Positions 41,568 to 51,823 of a stretch of 64,000 bases of DNA are shown piece by piece. Below the pieces are notes generated by a model. It was not told the origin of the DNA and did not search any database. It saw only the letters and a list, made by a program, of their open reading frames with translations. The stretch comes from Flectonema sp. DT1601 (Eukaryota > Euglenozoa > Diplonemea > Diplonemida > Diplonemidae). Position 1 is the stretch's first letter, and every line of letters begins with the position of its first letter. Position numbers and translations under genes: made by a program. The stretch covers positions 372,001 through 436,000 of the forward strand of contig OZ025808.1 of the NCBI GenBank assembly GCA_964019425.1, given 5' to 3'.

Positions 41568-41569
<2 letters not shown>
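41466..41569 (+). repeat. 104 bp direct repeat, left of SINE
   Basis: Identical base for base to 41815-41918. Both are LINE 3' UTR sequence starting GGCGGAGCCTACCTATG and ending GAACAAAAACAA. In LINE copies 1 and 2 this segment occurs once, so it was duplicated when, or after, the SINE entered. Confidence 0.95.
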
Positions 41570-41598
<29 letters not shown>

Positions 41599-41814
41599 TG
41601 TTTCACTACTGTGTTTCTCCTTCTTTTTGTTACTACTATAATTGCTTAGGCGCTGCCCTTACTGGGTGGCCGTTCACTTTTTCGAGACAATGGGGGATGC
41701 GACACGGAAACTGATTGCGCTGTGAGGCGCGGTGCGTACAGCGGGGTTCGAACCGAGGCCGATTGGGTGTGGGGGCACCACCCCATCCACTGCACTATGA
41801 CGCCCCCAAAAACC
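41570..41814 (-). mobile_element. tRNA-derived SINE copy in the LINE tail
   Basis: Minus strand: GGGGGCGTCATAGTGCAGTG (box A), GGTTCGAACCCC (box B), ~140 bp body and a ~25-nt A run. The body is near-identical to 6331-6632; that copy has an extra tRNA-like unit in front, which this one lacks. Flanked by the 104 bp direct repeat. Confidence 0.9.
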
Positions 41815-41918
41815 GGCGGAGCCTACCTATGTTTCCCGTGTTTTCCAATTTGTCAGACTTAAACCAAAAGAAAGTATAAAAGAAAGACAAAACAAAGAAG
41901 TGAAAAGAACAAAAACAA
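41815..41918 (+). repeat. 104 bp direct repeat, right of SINE
   Basis: Exact partner of 41466-41569. It continues into the remaining LINE 3' end (AGTCTGGAAGCACAGACGAG). Confidence 0.95.
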
Positions 41919-41947
41919 AGAGTCTGGAAGCACAGACGAGTGTAACC

Positions 41948-41978
<31 letters not shown>

Positions 41979-41991
41979 ATTTTTTATTGTG

Positions 41992-42063
41992 GCCCTGTTG
42001 GCGCAATGGATAGCGCGTTGGACTTCGAATCCAAAGGTTGCGGGTTCGAGTCCCGCACAGGGT
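41992..42063 (+). tRNA. tRNA-Arg (anticodon TCG)
   Basis: A 72-nt cloverleaf: acceptor GCCCTGT/ACAGGGT (one G-T pair), D arm with TGGCGCAATGGATAGCGCG, anticodon stem TTGGA/TCCAA with loop CTTCGAA giving TCG, T arm GCGGGTTCGAGTCCCGC. A T run (42063-42067) directly downstream is a Pol III terminator. All standard positions are intact, unlike the other tRNA-like sequences here. Three LINE 3' ends are stacked immediately upstream. Confidence 0.95.
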
Positions 42064-42067
42064 TTTT

Positions 42068-43526
42068 CTGAGAATTGCACTAGAAGTATGTGTCACACAA
42101 TCTTAGTAGGTGTTTGTTGGTTGCTATTGAGCGTCGTAACTTTTTGTTCTATTCAGACAGTCATTCTTGTTGTCTGTCTTATCACTATTATTGGTTTGCA
42201 ATGCAGTTACACTGGCATTCACCCCCACAACACTCTCACTTGGTTTTATTGAATATTTATTGGGTTATGGTCCAAAAATACACCAAAAAAAGCCAACAAA
42301 AAGTGGCCCAAAATACACCGAAGTGGCACCAAACCGTGTGGGACCTGGGGTCCCAACCACATAGCTGGGTATGAGGATGGGTCACAGTCACCAGGTATTC
42401 CTCATACAACCATCAGGGTTTAGAGCGTAACTTAAAATACTGGAGGGGCATCACAAGCGTCAGACAGAAGACAAGAGAAATCCAACATATCCAACATCAT
42501 GAATCTTTAGAAGAGTGCTCCAGCTTGGCATGTGTGCAGGGCTGGGTCACCTAAATTAGCAATTCCTCTAACTTTTTTCATATGTCGTCACTCACTTCGG
42601 ACACACTCAACCAGAGAGCTTCTCGATGATTTCAGACACGTAACTTTTGGATATCATGCTCCTGTATAATTGTTCCCACATAAGCTTTTGTCTTGAGAGA
42701 TTGAGAATAAAGTTTGTAGTAATAGCCTAAAGAGAGGAGAAAGTTTTTATGATGAGGAACTACTGATCCCACAAACCCGCAAAGTGGCAAAAACCAGGTC
42801 GATATAATTTCGTTGTGACCGCAGCGGGGGTGAATTGATACTCTGAATTACATCTTGGGGGATGTGGGCTTGGCAAAAGGTGCCCAGTTCTTGTGCAGAC
42901 GCATAGTCAGCTGTACACTTGGAAATTTTCTTAATCTCTTTAAGCTACTTTGCTTCAGCAGTGGATCTTGTGTATACTATTTTTGTACACCAAGAAAACT
43001 GCCTTGCTGTGCAGCCTTAATACGGTTCTGCCTCTGTGGGCAGTGCAAAGACAGTGTCGTTGCCAGACATGAAAACACGTTTGACACACCCTTGTCAGAA
43101 ATACTAACAACACCCGTACGAAACACATCCAAGTTGTTGGCATCAACGCCAACAGAGACATACAATCGAAAAGCTCACTTTGCCACCTTTGGGTACCCTC
43201 GAGGAGGATGAAGAAGATTTGTCTCAGATTCCGGCTCAGAACCGGAATCTGAGACGTGCTCACTGTAAGTTGTTATAAATCCGAATAAAATTGAACTCGC
43301 GGGAGCGTTTCTGTACACAAATTGATTTACGAGTTCCCAAAGCCCCAGGTTCGGTATAATTTGGGCCACTTCGGGCCACTGTCCATATTTATTTATTACT
43401 TTTCTCGTAATCAGGCATTCTAGCAGAGTCTATGGTTGAGTTGTATGAGGGAATACTGAATCATGAATGATATTTATTGTATTAATTACTCTTCTCCTAT
43501 TACAGCCTATTTTTGTTTACTTAATA
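42068..43526. other. Intergenic region before the HAD gene
   Basis: Short ORFs on both strands at 42855-43369 match nothing I know and their frames are broken. A 14 bp perfect hairpin lies at 43221-43255. A pyrimidine tract ending in CAG at 43503-43505 precedes the next gene's ATG by 21 nt and looks like a splice acceptor. Confidence 0.5.
43221..43255. repeat. Perfect 14 bp hairpin
   Basis: GTCTCAGATTCCGG and CCGGAATCTGAGAC around a 7-nt loop (CTCAGAA). Strong enough to act as an RNA structure or foldback; no T run follows. Confidence 0.7.
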
Positions 43527-44414
43527 ATGCCTGTTACTACCATCAGAGTTCTTCCAAGTGGAGAAATTATTTTGAAGCAGGAGGCTGGTGTTTCTTCGGC
43601 TGCTTCACCACCGGTGGTGAGCACAGAGAAATCTACGACAAGCTCAGCAGTTCCGTATGCACCGAGAACTGCTGCTGATCCATCCACTCCGTTGGTCGAT
43701 CTCGGTATTAAAATGTGTGTGTTCGATATGGCTGGTACTACAGTTGATGAGGGAGGTGTCGTGTATGACACCTTAAAGAAGATTATGGTTGATGCTGGTC
43801 TTAAAGTTGATGACACGGAGTTTAACAAATGGCATGGAGCAAACAAACGTGAAGTACTTGCACACTTTGTAAAAACAAACAATGCAGGTGGGGAAGACGA
43901 TATTGATAATTTATATAAAGAATTTGAAGAAGAACTCCAGTCAGTTTACTTCAGTGTGAACTCACCAGTGAAACCAATTCCGGGAATTTTAAAATACTTT
44001 ACTAGCCTTCGCCGTGCTGGTATTAAAGTGGTTTTGGACACAGGATTCCCTCGCAAAATCGCAGGTCATATCATCGAACTTCTTGGTTTCTCTTCATACA
44101 TCGATGGGTCGTGTGTTGCTATGGAGGTAGGTCATGGTCGTCCATATCCGTTCATGATTTACAAACTTATGAACGAGCACGCTATTGGTTCCATTGCTGA
44201 AGTCGCCAAGATGGGAGATACTGTCCGTGACATTGAAGAAGGTCTCGCTGCTGGCACCCCATTTGTGTACGGCTGCTTATCCGGAGCCGATAACCGTGAA
44301 AAACTTGAACAAGCTGGTGCTTTCAGTGTCGTGAATACAGTTTGCGACATTCCAATCACTGGGAAAGCCAAGCGTTCGTTGTCCGGATCTGAACCAGTTA
44401 AGCGTTCAAAGTAA
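43527..44414 (+). CDS. Phosphonatase-like HAD-superfamily hydrolase
   Basis: 295 aa from ATG 43527; an in-frame ATG at 43467 lies before a likely splice acceptor (TTCTCCTATTACAG) and is less likely. Residues 1-60 are Ser/Thr/Pro-rich, with no known domain. The HAD core starts at 63: CVFDMAGTTVDEGG (nucleophile D67), DTGFPRKIAG at 171 (motif II and the phosphonatase-type TGF.R), GHGRPYPFMIYKLM and KMGDTVRDIEEGLAAG at 228 (acidic motif, D231 and D235). This order matches the phosphonoacetaldehyde hydrolase-like family, which cleaves C-P or phosphate ester bonds in the cytosol. The cap domain has GANKREVL; whether its Lys is the Schiff-base residue of true PhnX is uncertain, so the substrate is open. 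The C terminus is basic (AKRSLSGSEPVKRSK). Ends in TAA. Confidence 0.85.
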   Translation: MPVTTIRVLPSGEIILKQEAGVSSAASPPVVSTEKSTTSSAVPYAPRTAADPSTPLVDLGIKMCVFDMAGTTVDEGGVVYDTLKKIMVDAGLKVDDTEFNKWHGANKREVLAHFVKTNNAGGEDDIDNLYKEFEEELQSVYFSVNSPVKPIPGILKYFTSLRRAGIKVVLDTGFPRKIAGHIIELLGFSSYIDGSCVAMEVGHGRPYPFMIYKLMNEHAIGSIAEVAKMGDTVRDIEEGLAAGTPFVYGCLSGADNREKLEQAGAFSVVNTVCDIPITGKAKRSLSGSEPVKRSK

Positions 44415-45506
44415 ATGAAAATTACGAAGTGAATTAACTCTAATTCAATGAACAAGTGTTGGAGTGTTTGGAGTCTTCCTTTGTAAGCTCTACTTCGTAT
44501 TTATCATCTTTGCTGAGTTCTGATCGCGAATTGTGTTTTGTAAGTGTTCATTAGCGAGTGTCACATATCTTTGATTGTGTATAAGAATTGCTGTCTTTTA
44601 GCAGGTCATTACTTTGTTTACCATAGAAATAAATTAATAAATAATGCTGTATTACGTTTTTTATCAGTTTCTTATCTTGTCCCTCTCCGGAAGTAGCAGT
44701 GTGCAGCTACTGCTCTCCTGGTAAAAGAGTGATCGTTCCTCTCTGTCCTTCTTCCTCTCAAATGACGTATATTGCGGGTAGCTCACATTCTATGGGGAAA
44801 TAGTATCTTTGATTTCCCGAGTGAGGTACGTAGAGTCTTTACATCCGTCTTCTTTCTTTAAGCGAACTCAGTTAGTGTTTTGTGTTTTAATTTTACTGCA
44901 CAAGTTTTTATGAAGTGCAGCTAATGAATTCACTTTCCATTTTTTTTGTGTGTCACTTTATTTTCTCAAAGTACCTCCGACCATTCCTTCCTCCTCTACT
45001 TGCTGTCAAGCAACGTTCTTCAGTTTAATCTTCCATAGTGTAGTCGGTTTGTTCAGGGTTACTTCATACCTATTTGCCTCGGTTTTTAATGTGAAATTCG
45101 CAACGGGAAATAAAATCTGCAGGTGGATGCATCCCTCTGTGTAAAATGTGTGAGTTGCAAAAGTTGAGTTCGGCCTTTAATAATTTCTACTTATTACGGT
45201 AAGGTCGGGAACGTATGATGATTTTTCACGAGTGAAGTAAAATCCTCAACACACATGGTCCCATTAGTAGCGACATCTCTGTTGCACAACTGACTGCGAA
45301 TCTACGGAGAACTCATACTGAAAACAAAAAAGAACAAAGAAAACAGAATTGAAAAAATAAAACAACAATACTTCAAAATGAAGACATTGTCCCAAGTCTT
45401 CAAACATTACGACCTGCTTATGCTTCTTTATGTTTTTTATGAGAATCGATATCGTTTTTTTGATTATTTTATTTTTACTACCAGGAATTAAGGAGTAATC
45501 ACTACA
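44415..45506. other. Intergenic region with HAD 3' UTR and RPL13A upstream sequence
   Basis: No ORF of note. A hairpin AGTAGC...GCTACT lies at 44693-44712. Before RPL13A there is a T-rich tract ending TTTTTACTACCAG at 45484, 22 nt from the ATG, a likely splice acceptor. Confidence 0.5.
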
Positions 45507-46303
45507 ATGGGAAAGCACACCTCGTCAGTTCAGAAGCGTAAGAGCACCGTCATCGACATGAAGGGACACCTTATGGGTCGTGTTTGTGGTATTGTCGCCA
45601 AGAAACTTATGAACGGTGAGAACATCACCCTCGTTCGTTGTGAGGAGACCAACATCTCTGGATCGTTCATCCGTAACAAGATTAAGAAGTTGGACTTCCT
45701 AAGAAAGAGAACTCTTACCAACCCAGGAAGAGGTCCATTCCACCACCGTGCCCCTTCTGCCATGCTTGAACGTACCGTATGTCTTTGTGATAAGTAAATA
45801 CTATAACATACTTATTGTTGTTCCAAATTTAAACAAATAAAACAGCTCCGTGGTATGGTTACCAAGAACGCGAGAAACCACTGCAAGAGAGGAAAGCTTG
45901 CTCTTAAGAGACTTAAGTGCTTCGAGGGTATCCCAAAGAACGTTGAGAGACAGAAGAGAATGGTTTGCCCATCCGCTCTCAGAGTATTGAGACTCGCCCC
46001 AGGAAGAAACTACTGCCGTCTGGGAAGACTTAGCCACGAGCTCGGATGGAAGAACCAGGTATGGACTTAACCATCTTTTGTATTATAGTAGGCTCTCTTT
46101 CACTAGCCACTGCTCTGGTTAGCCACGAAAAAAATAAATAAAAATAGGACATCGTCGCCAAGCTCGAGGAGGAGAGAAAGACCAGAGGAGAGAAGTACTT
46201 TGCGTCAAAGAAGACAAACGATGCTCTCTGGGCTGAGGCAAAGTCTGAGGCCTCAAAGGCACTTCCAAAGGAAGCCGCCATCTTGGCCAAGTTCGGATAC
46301 TAG
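45507..46303 (+). CDS. RPL13A: 60S ribosomal protein L13a (uL13), three exons
   Basis: Exons 45507-45776, 45846-46058 and 46148-46303, all joined in phase 0, encode 212 aa. Introns of 69 and 89 bp have GTATGT and GTATGG donors and ACAG and ATAG acceptors. Residues 12-40 ([20 protein letters not shown]), [29 protein letters not shown] and [15 protein letters not shown] are diagnostic of eukaryotic uL13, a protein of the large ribosomal subunit. The C-terminal extension (exon 3) is Lys/Glu-rich as in other eukaryotes. Length matches the family (~200 aa). Ends in TAG. It is followed by the TM9SF gene on the same strand with only ~300 bp between stop and the next likely acceptor. Confidence 0.95.
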
Positions 46304-46378
46304 GTGTGTACCTCATTAGGGTTCTCGGGACTGACAGTTCCCTTTCCTTGTTTGGTTTTGTAGTGGAATTAGTGGGAG

Positions 46379-46409
<31 letters not shown>

Positions 46410-46622
46410 AGTTACTGAAAAAAAAAAAAAAAAGCGAAAGGAAATGTAGCTCCACCAAATACTTGGAGGCACCCTACCTGCGCCGACAAGACGAAATCTT
46501 TTTTACGTTTTACATTATTTTTTCAACAGGAAACTCGACATTTTCCAACCTAATCTGCAGTGGTGGACTATATCAGTATTGGTTTTAGGTATCACATTTT
46601 TTCATCAGGGAGTGGCACTACA
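46304..46622. other. Short intergenic gap between RPL13A and TM9SF
   Basis: Holds A runs (46380-46432), a CTCCA...TTGGAG hairpin at 46451-46469, and acceptor-like TTTTTTCAACAG (46529) and TTTTTTCATCAG (46608), the latter 14 nt before the TM9SF ATG. Confidence 0.5.
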
Positions 46623-48872
46623 ATGAGAATAATCGTATTGCTACTCTTAACGTGGGGATGCAGTGCCAGCTGGTACTTCCCAGGAGCGAAACCAAAAGAG
46701 TATGAGAAGGGTCAGAATATTCCGATGTACGTAAACTCAATGTCCTCAGTGAACACTCACTTGCCATTCGACTACTACTCTCTGCCTTTCTGCAAACCTA
46801 TTAAGCACACTAAAGGTGAGCGTGAGAACTTGGGAGAAATCTTGATGGGTGACAGAATAAAGGCATCACCATACGAAGACATTGTTGTCGAGGATAGTTT
46901 TAAGTGTAAAGTAGTTTGCACTAAGCAACTCACAAGGTCATCAATTGGCCGATTTGAAATGTTAGTCACCGAAGAGTACGTTATGTCACTCTTACTTGAT
47001 GGCTTACCTGTAGCAGTGAGAAACCTTGACCAGAATAGTTTCTCTATTGGTATTCCTTTGGGAAGCAGAGACTCAAAGCAAATTACTATTAATAATCATT
47101 TGCACTTTACTATTAGATACAGTAATGTGAAGGCTTTTGAGGGAAGTTCTTCAAAGAGAATTGTTGCATTTACTGTGAAGCCATACTCAGTAAAGCATCA
47201 AGTTGATCCAATGAGTAATACTGTTTCTACATGTGATGATGGATTTGATCCAGTGAACTTGTTATTACAACCGGCAAACAGTTCTGATCCTATCACCTTC
47301 AGTTACGGTGTCACTTGGGAAGAGTCTGAGGAGAAATGGGGATCAAGATGGGATACCTACTTAAACATTGCGGATACAGAAATCCATTGGTTTTCAATTA
47401 TCAACAGTGTTATGATTGCTTTCTTCTTGTCTGGTATTCTCGCAGCTATCATGTTGCGTACACTACTCAGAGATATTGCTCGTTACAATGCAATTGAAGA
47501 CACTGATGACTTCCACGATGAGACTGGTTGGAAACTCGTCCACGCGAACGTCTTCCGCCCTCCTGCAAATAAGGGTCTCCTCGCTTGCTATGTTGGGACT
47601 GGTGTACAACTTCTTGGAATGTGCCTAACAGTTTTGATTGTTGCTTGTCTTGGATTCTTGTCTCCGGCAAACGGTGGAGCTCTATTCACGGCAATCCTTC
47701 TGTTTTTTGTATTCTTAGGGTATGTGTTATCTATTTTAATAAATAATAAGAACCACGTGAGTCTCTCAATTATCAAATAAACCTAACCACAGTGTTTATG
47801 GAGGATACACTTCTGCTCGTCTTATGAAGATGTGGGGTGAAACACCTTGGTACAATGCTTTCCAGACAGCAACTGTTGTACCCGGAACCGTCTTTGTTGC
47901 ATTTTTCATAATTAATCTGTTTGTGTGGAGAGAGGAAAGCACTGGTGCCGTGCCTTTTAGTATGTTTTATTCTCTCTCTAAATAAAGTTAAATTCTGACG
48001 CTGTTTTAGCAGTTTGAAAAGGAGAAATTAACTTATTAAAAACAAACAGACGCAATGATAGCTGTGATAGCTATTTGGTTTTGTATTTCCCTTCCACAAG
48101 TGTTTTTGGGTGCTGTGTTTGGATATCGCAAAGCAGCACTTGAGCCACCTTCCAGGGTTAATCAGATTGCTCGTTCCATTCCTGAGCAGGTGTGTAGTGT
48201 TTCTAATTCTCTTTAAATCAAAACTAAGGCTCTGAATTACCTTAACACATAACAAACAGCGTTGGTACCTGCAGCCATGGTTCACTATCATGTGTGGAGG
48301 AGTTCTTCCATTTGGAGCAGTTTTTATTGAGCTGTTCTTCATCTTAACTTCAATATGGCTACACAGATATTATTACGTATTTGGGTTCCTCCTTTTAGTT
48401 TTTATTATCCTGTGTATAACTTGTGCTGAAATCACTATTGTGATGTGTTACTTTCAGCTGTGCGCAGAGGACTACCACTGGTGGTGGAGATCGTTCTTTA
48501 CTTCTGGTAGTTCGGGTATATATGTCTTCCTGTACTCTATCTTCTACTTCTTTACTTCTTCACTGAAGGTATGTATTACATTCCCCCCCGCTGGATTGGT
48601 GACAGTGTTAGCCATGTCATCTGACAAAGAAGATAACAAATAATACAAACAGATGACCCGATTCGCAGCTGTCCTAATCTTCTTTGGTTACATGTTGGTA
48701 ATTTCGTACATCTTCTTTGTTATCACAGGAACTATTGGTTTCGTTGCTTGCTTTTGGTATGCATTTTTCTTTTCTACTTCAAAAGTATAAAATCGAAAAA
48801 AAATTCAAAAAAAAAAAAAAAAAAAAAAATAGGTTCGTACGCAAGATATACTCTTCAATCAAGGTTGAGTAG
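46623..48872 (+). CDS. TM9SF: Transmembrane 9 superfamily protein (nonaspanin), six exons
   Basis: Exons 46623-47719, 47793-47959, 48050-48189, 48260-48568, 48653-48756 and 48833-48872 give 618 aa, normal for the family. A signal peptide ([20 protein letters not shown]) is followed by a lumenal domain with [24 protein letters not shown] and a KPYSVKH segment. [18 protein letters not shown] near residue 255 starts the first of nine membrane helices. Later landmarks are [30 protein letters not shown] and [17 protein letters not shown]. The C terminus [10 protein letters not shown] matches the conserved Golgi-retention tail. These proteins sit in Golgi and endosome membranes and help sort cargo. 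Introns are 70-90 bp with GTATGY or GTGTGT donors. The ATG at 46623 is chosen because it begins the signal peptide; the upstream in-frame ATG lies before a likely acceptor. Confidence 0.95.
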
Positions 48873-49306
48873 ATGACTCGTAGAAATCATTTGGGAGCTT
48901 CTATTAGTGAGAGACGGTTGGGGGTTAGGTTGTGGGGATGCTTACTATAATCACCACCAACAAAATTAGGAAAAAAAAAAAAAAAAAAAAAACAACAACA
49001 ACAAAAGTTAAAAAAAAAAAAAAAAGAAAAAAAAAAAATAACAGAACAAAAAAAAAAAAAAAAATAAGAGGGAATCTAGATAGTGTGGGAAAAAACTGTT
49101 TCTTTATTTTCCCCTCCTCACTATCTTTAGTCTTTATCAAAGGAGAGAAGAAGGGGAATCATGGACAAGGAGAAAAGCAAAACAAAAGAATAAGAACTAA
49201 CCAGCATTGAGTCCAACAATAATATTCAACAAGGCTCGTAGTGTATTTGTGTAGAGCTTAAGTACACTACGACAAGTTATGTACTTTATGGCTTAATGAA
49301 CCCACA

Positions 49307-49351
49307 GCCGTTTGGTGATTGTCGCTAAACCTGTCACCGAGTCGACACGGC
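49307..49351 (+). ncRNA. Possible structured RNA
   Basis: Nested pairing: GCCGT (49307) with ACGGC (49351), and inside it GGTGA with TCACC. Followed by AAACGAGGCT, which can pair alternatively with AGCCGTTT at the start. No A/B box or known family recognised; could be chance. Confidence 0.25.
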
Positions 49352-49568
49352 AAACGAGGCTAAAAAAAGGAGTAAAAACAATAATGTAATGATGACGTAA
49401 TAAAAGCGAGACGCTTCTCCTTCCCTTTGAGTTTGGAAACCGGGGAGCCTTCCCAAGTAGCTTACCAATACGGCAATGAATAACTGAGACAAAACTTTCT
49501 TCAATGAACTTATAGGGAGATGCCAGAATGCACAAGAAGGGGGAAGAAAAAAAAAAAAAGAAAAGAAG

Positions 49569-49604
<36 letters not shown>

Positions 49605-49693
49605 GAACAATTGTTTCTTAAGATTTTTTGTTTATTTATTTATTTTTTTTTTTACATAATTTCTCTCTAAAATTTCCCTCCCTCACTCAAATT

Positions 49694-49728
<35 letters not shown>

Positions 49729-50267
49729 CAATAAAAAAAAAAAAATGTGATATGGTTTTATGCACGAGAGCACGTGGCATAAAACAAAGAAACAGCAACG
49801 ACAACACACTTGCGAAACGCATTCAGTTAAGTGTTGTATACACCAATGTTGTCTTCTTTAATCGCACGATGAAATCTTGACGCCTTGATCCTGTCAGAGA
49901 ACGTTGTACAGGACAATTGGTACTTTTTATTAAAAAGTATCACATCCAACATGCAGTAGTTCCACTGAGGACGTTGTCCAAGTGCTTTTGTGCAGCAACA
50001 ACTTTGTAGCACTTTTGTTTACCTCGGAGAGTGACTGTAGTAAAATGCCTCCAGTCTTGCTAAAAGGGGAAAACTTTTTTTTTTTTTTTTGTTTTTGATT
50101 TCTTTTTTTAAATGACTGAACCGAGAGGATTTTAAATTCAACGAGCCCAATCTACTACTGTACTTTGGAAAAAAAAAAAAAAAAAGGTGTTCGTATAGAT
50201 TTGCCAGTCAGTTTAGGGCTTCGTACCTTTGCACGTCGAATTCCCTTTTTTTTCTTCTTTTTTTTTT

Positions 50268-50390
50268 GCACTGAAGAAGTCGGAGAAGAAACTATTCAGA
50301 TTAAGCTCTTTTATCCATTTACCTGTATGTTCAGTGTTACTGTCTGCGATGAACAAAAAAAAATGTAAGGCTTACAATCTGAATGGGTTT
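50268..50390 (+). repeat. Solo terminal repeat of the YR retrotransposon family
   Basis: GCACTGAAGAAGTCGGAGAA, ATTCAGATTAAG, TCTGCGATGAACAAAA and TAAGGCTTACAATCTGAATG match the A and B parts of the repeats of the element at 59414-63629, in the same order, with no interior. Diverged, so older than that element. It lies ~300 bp upstream of the ARMT1-like gene. Confidence 0.8.
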
Positions 50391-50695
50391 CTTTTTTTTT
50401 TTTTCTTTTCTTTCACACCAATATCGTTCTTTAGTACGGTAGTGATAATAATATTTTTTAATTAAAAAAAAAAAAAAAAAAATAGAGAGGAGCAAAAAAC
50501 AACGAAAAAAATAATATAAACAGAAGACATAACCCATTCCCCGTGACAACCAGGTATTTAAGTTAATGTTTGGTGTGAGCTTGCTAAGTAATAGTATTCT
50601 TTTTTTTTTTCCTACTGCAACAAAAAATGATGTGATACGATGATAAGAAGCAATCAAATGTTTTATGTCTTTTCATCCACTTTGCAGGTAAAAAC

Positions 50696-51823
50696 ATGTC
50701 TCTACCCGCACTTCTGATGATGGGGGAAGAGCCTGGTAGCTTTCGTCATAGTACTCTTGTGAACAGATGTCCAGGTATAATTAAGGGAATTATTTCTGAT
50801 AATGAAATAGACTCAGACACGGTTAAACTTTTAGAAAAATTAGCACAAGACCTGGCGGAGGGGGGTCTGATTCCTGAAGTTTCAGAAAAGATGAAGAACT
50901 TATACGACTACTCTTCTATGAAAAATTACATTGGAAAATCATGGCTAGACGGTCCATGGCTTCATGCAGAATGCTATCTGTATCACGTTGTTAGTGATTT
51001 GTTGAATTTTATTGATACGAAAAAAGATCATTTTATGGCTAACAAAATTAAATCGGAAATATCAACTGACCATCCGTCAGTTGTGAAGTTAGTATCCGTC
51101 ACAACAATAGAAGAAGCTCTTAAAGCATCGTTGTGGGGGAACAGGGCAGATCTCTCTCTGTTCAAACCTGACGACACAAGTAGACTTCAAGCAGGAGCTG
51201 AGAGTTCTATTATCGTTAACAACTCTGACGTGGTTGTCAAGAAATTAATGATTTCAAAAAACGTTCACATTATCGCAGATAATTACGGATTTGAGATCCT
51301 TTGTGACTTGGTACTCAGTGACTTGTTGATCAGTTCTGATGACTCACGTGTTGTCACTATTCATTGTAAAGACATGCCTTACTTTGTGTCTGATACTTCC
51401 GTTTGTGATATAAAAAGAATGATATCAAATTACTTAAAAACTGATTTGACTATTAATTTAAGAAATCGATTACTTGCAGCTCTTGAGAGCGGGAGGTTGG
51501 TACTTCGCGATGATCCGTTTTGGGCATCGCCGTCTGACTTCAGATCACTTCCTGAAAATATTACAAAAATGTTATCGGAATCTGATTTAACATTTCTAAA
51601 GGGAGATTTGAATTATCGCAAGTTGGTATCTGACAGGCATTGGCTTCGATCAACTCTGTTTGAAGAAGTGGTCAGCTACTTCCCATCACCGCTGTGTGCC
51701 CTTCGTACTAACAAGTCTGAGGTTTGTGTTGGTATTCCTGAGGATGTCCAAAAGGCATTAACTGCATCAGACCCAAAATGGGATGTCAACGGTGAGTTTG
51801 GCGTAATTCAAGCGAGACTATAA
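50696..51823 (+). CDS. ARMT1: DUF89/ARMT1-type metal-dependent phosphatase
   Basis: 375 aa, single exon, ends in TAA. N-terminal NRCPGIIKGII (23-33) is the family's entry motif, followed by a helical domain. Catalytic core: IADNYGFEILCDLVLSDLL (D195, N196), HCKDMPYFVSD (K225), DDPFWASPSDF near 273, TFLKGDLNYRKL (D304, N306, R308) and ALRTNKSEVCVG (R337, K340). These match subfamily III damage-control phosphatases, cytosolic enzymes that hydrolyse sugar phosphates such as fructose-1-phosphate; the protein-methyltransferase role claimed for human ARMT1 is debated. It is slightly shorter than the human protein. The ATG at 50696 lies 8 nt after a likely splice acceptor (CACTTTGCAG at 50687), so a 5' UTR intron or trans-splice site is probable. 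Confidence 0.9.
   Translation: MSLPALLMMGEEPGSFRHSTLVNRCPGIIKGIISDNEIDSDTVKLLEKLAQDLAEGGLIPEVSEKMKNLYDYSSMKNYIGKSWLDGPWLHAECYLYHVVSDLLNFIDTKKDHFMANKIKSEISTDHPSVVKLVSVTTIEEALKASLWGNRADLSLFKPDDTSRLQAGAESSIIVNNSDVVVKKLMISKNVHIIADNYGFEILCDLVLSDLLISSDDSRVVTIHCKDMPYFVSDTSVCDIKRMISNYLKTDLTINLRNRLLAALESGRLVLRDDPFWASPSDFRSLPENITKMLSESDLTFLKGDLNYRKLVSDRHWLRSTLFEEVVSYFPSPLCALRTNKSEVCVGIPEDVQKALTASDPKWDVNGEFGVIQARL

Larger units (their letters stand above)
41018..41975 (+). mobile_element. LINE copy 3, 3' UTR only, interrupted by a SINE
   Basis: Starts in the last ORF2 codons, more diverged from copies 1 and 2 than they are from each other. It shares the 3' UTR stem-loop GTGGTCTTTGACCACC (41316-41331) and ends GAGTGTAACC plus an A run (41948-41975). 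The SINE at 41570-41814 sits near its 3' end. The A run stops 16 bp before the tRNA-Arg gene. Confidence 0.85.
48873..50695. other. Intergenic region with hairpins and a solo retroelement repeat
   Basis: Contains several A/T runs, inverted repeats TCGTAGTGTA/TACACTACGA (49229-49271 region) and GTTTTATGC/GCATAAAAC (49755-49785), a possible structured RNA (49307-49351) and a solo YR-element terminal repeat (50268-50390). A small minus-strand frame at 49827-50012 is not convincing. Confidence 0.5.

Noticed and set aside
42855-43369. Small ORFs on both strands before the HAD gene
   Set aside because: Short, overlapping, no known motifs and no consistent frame; the region includes a hairpin.
49827-50012. 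61-aa minus-strand ORF
   Set aside because: Short, unremarkable composition, no recognisable homology.
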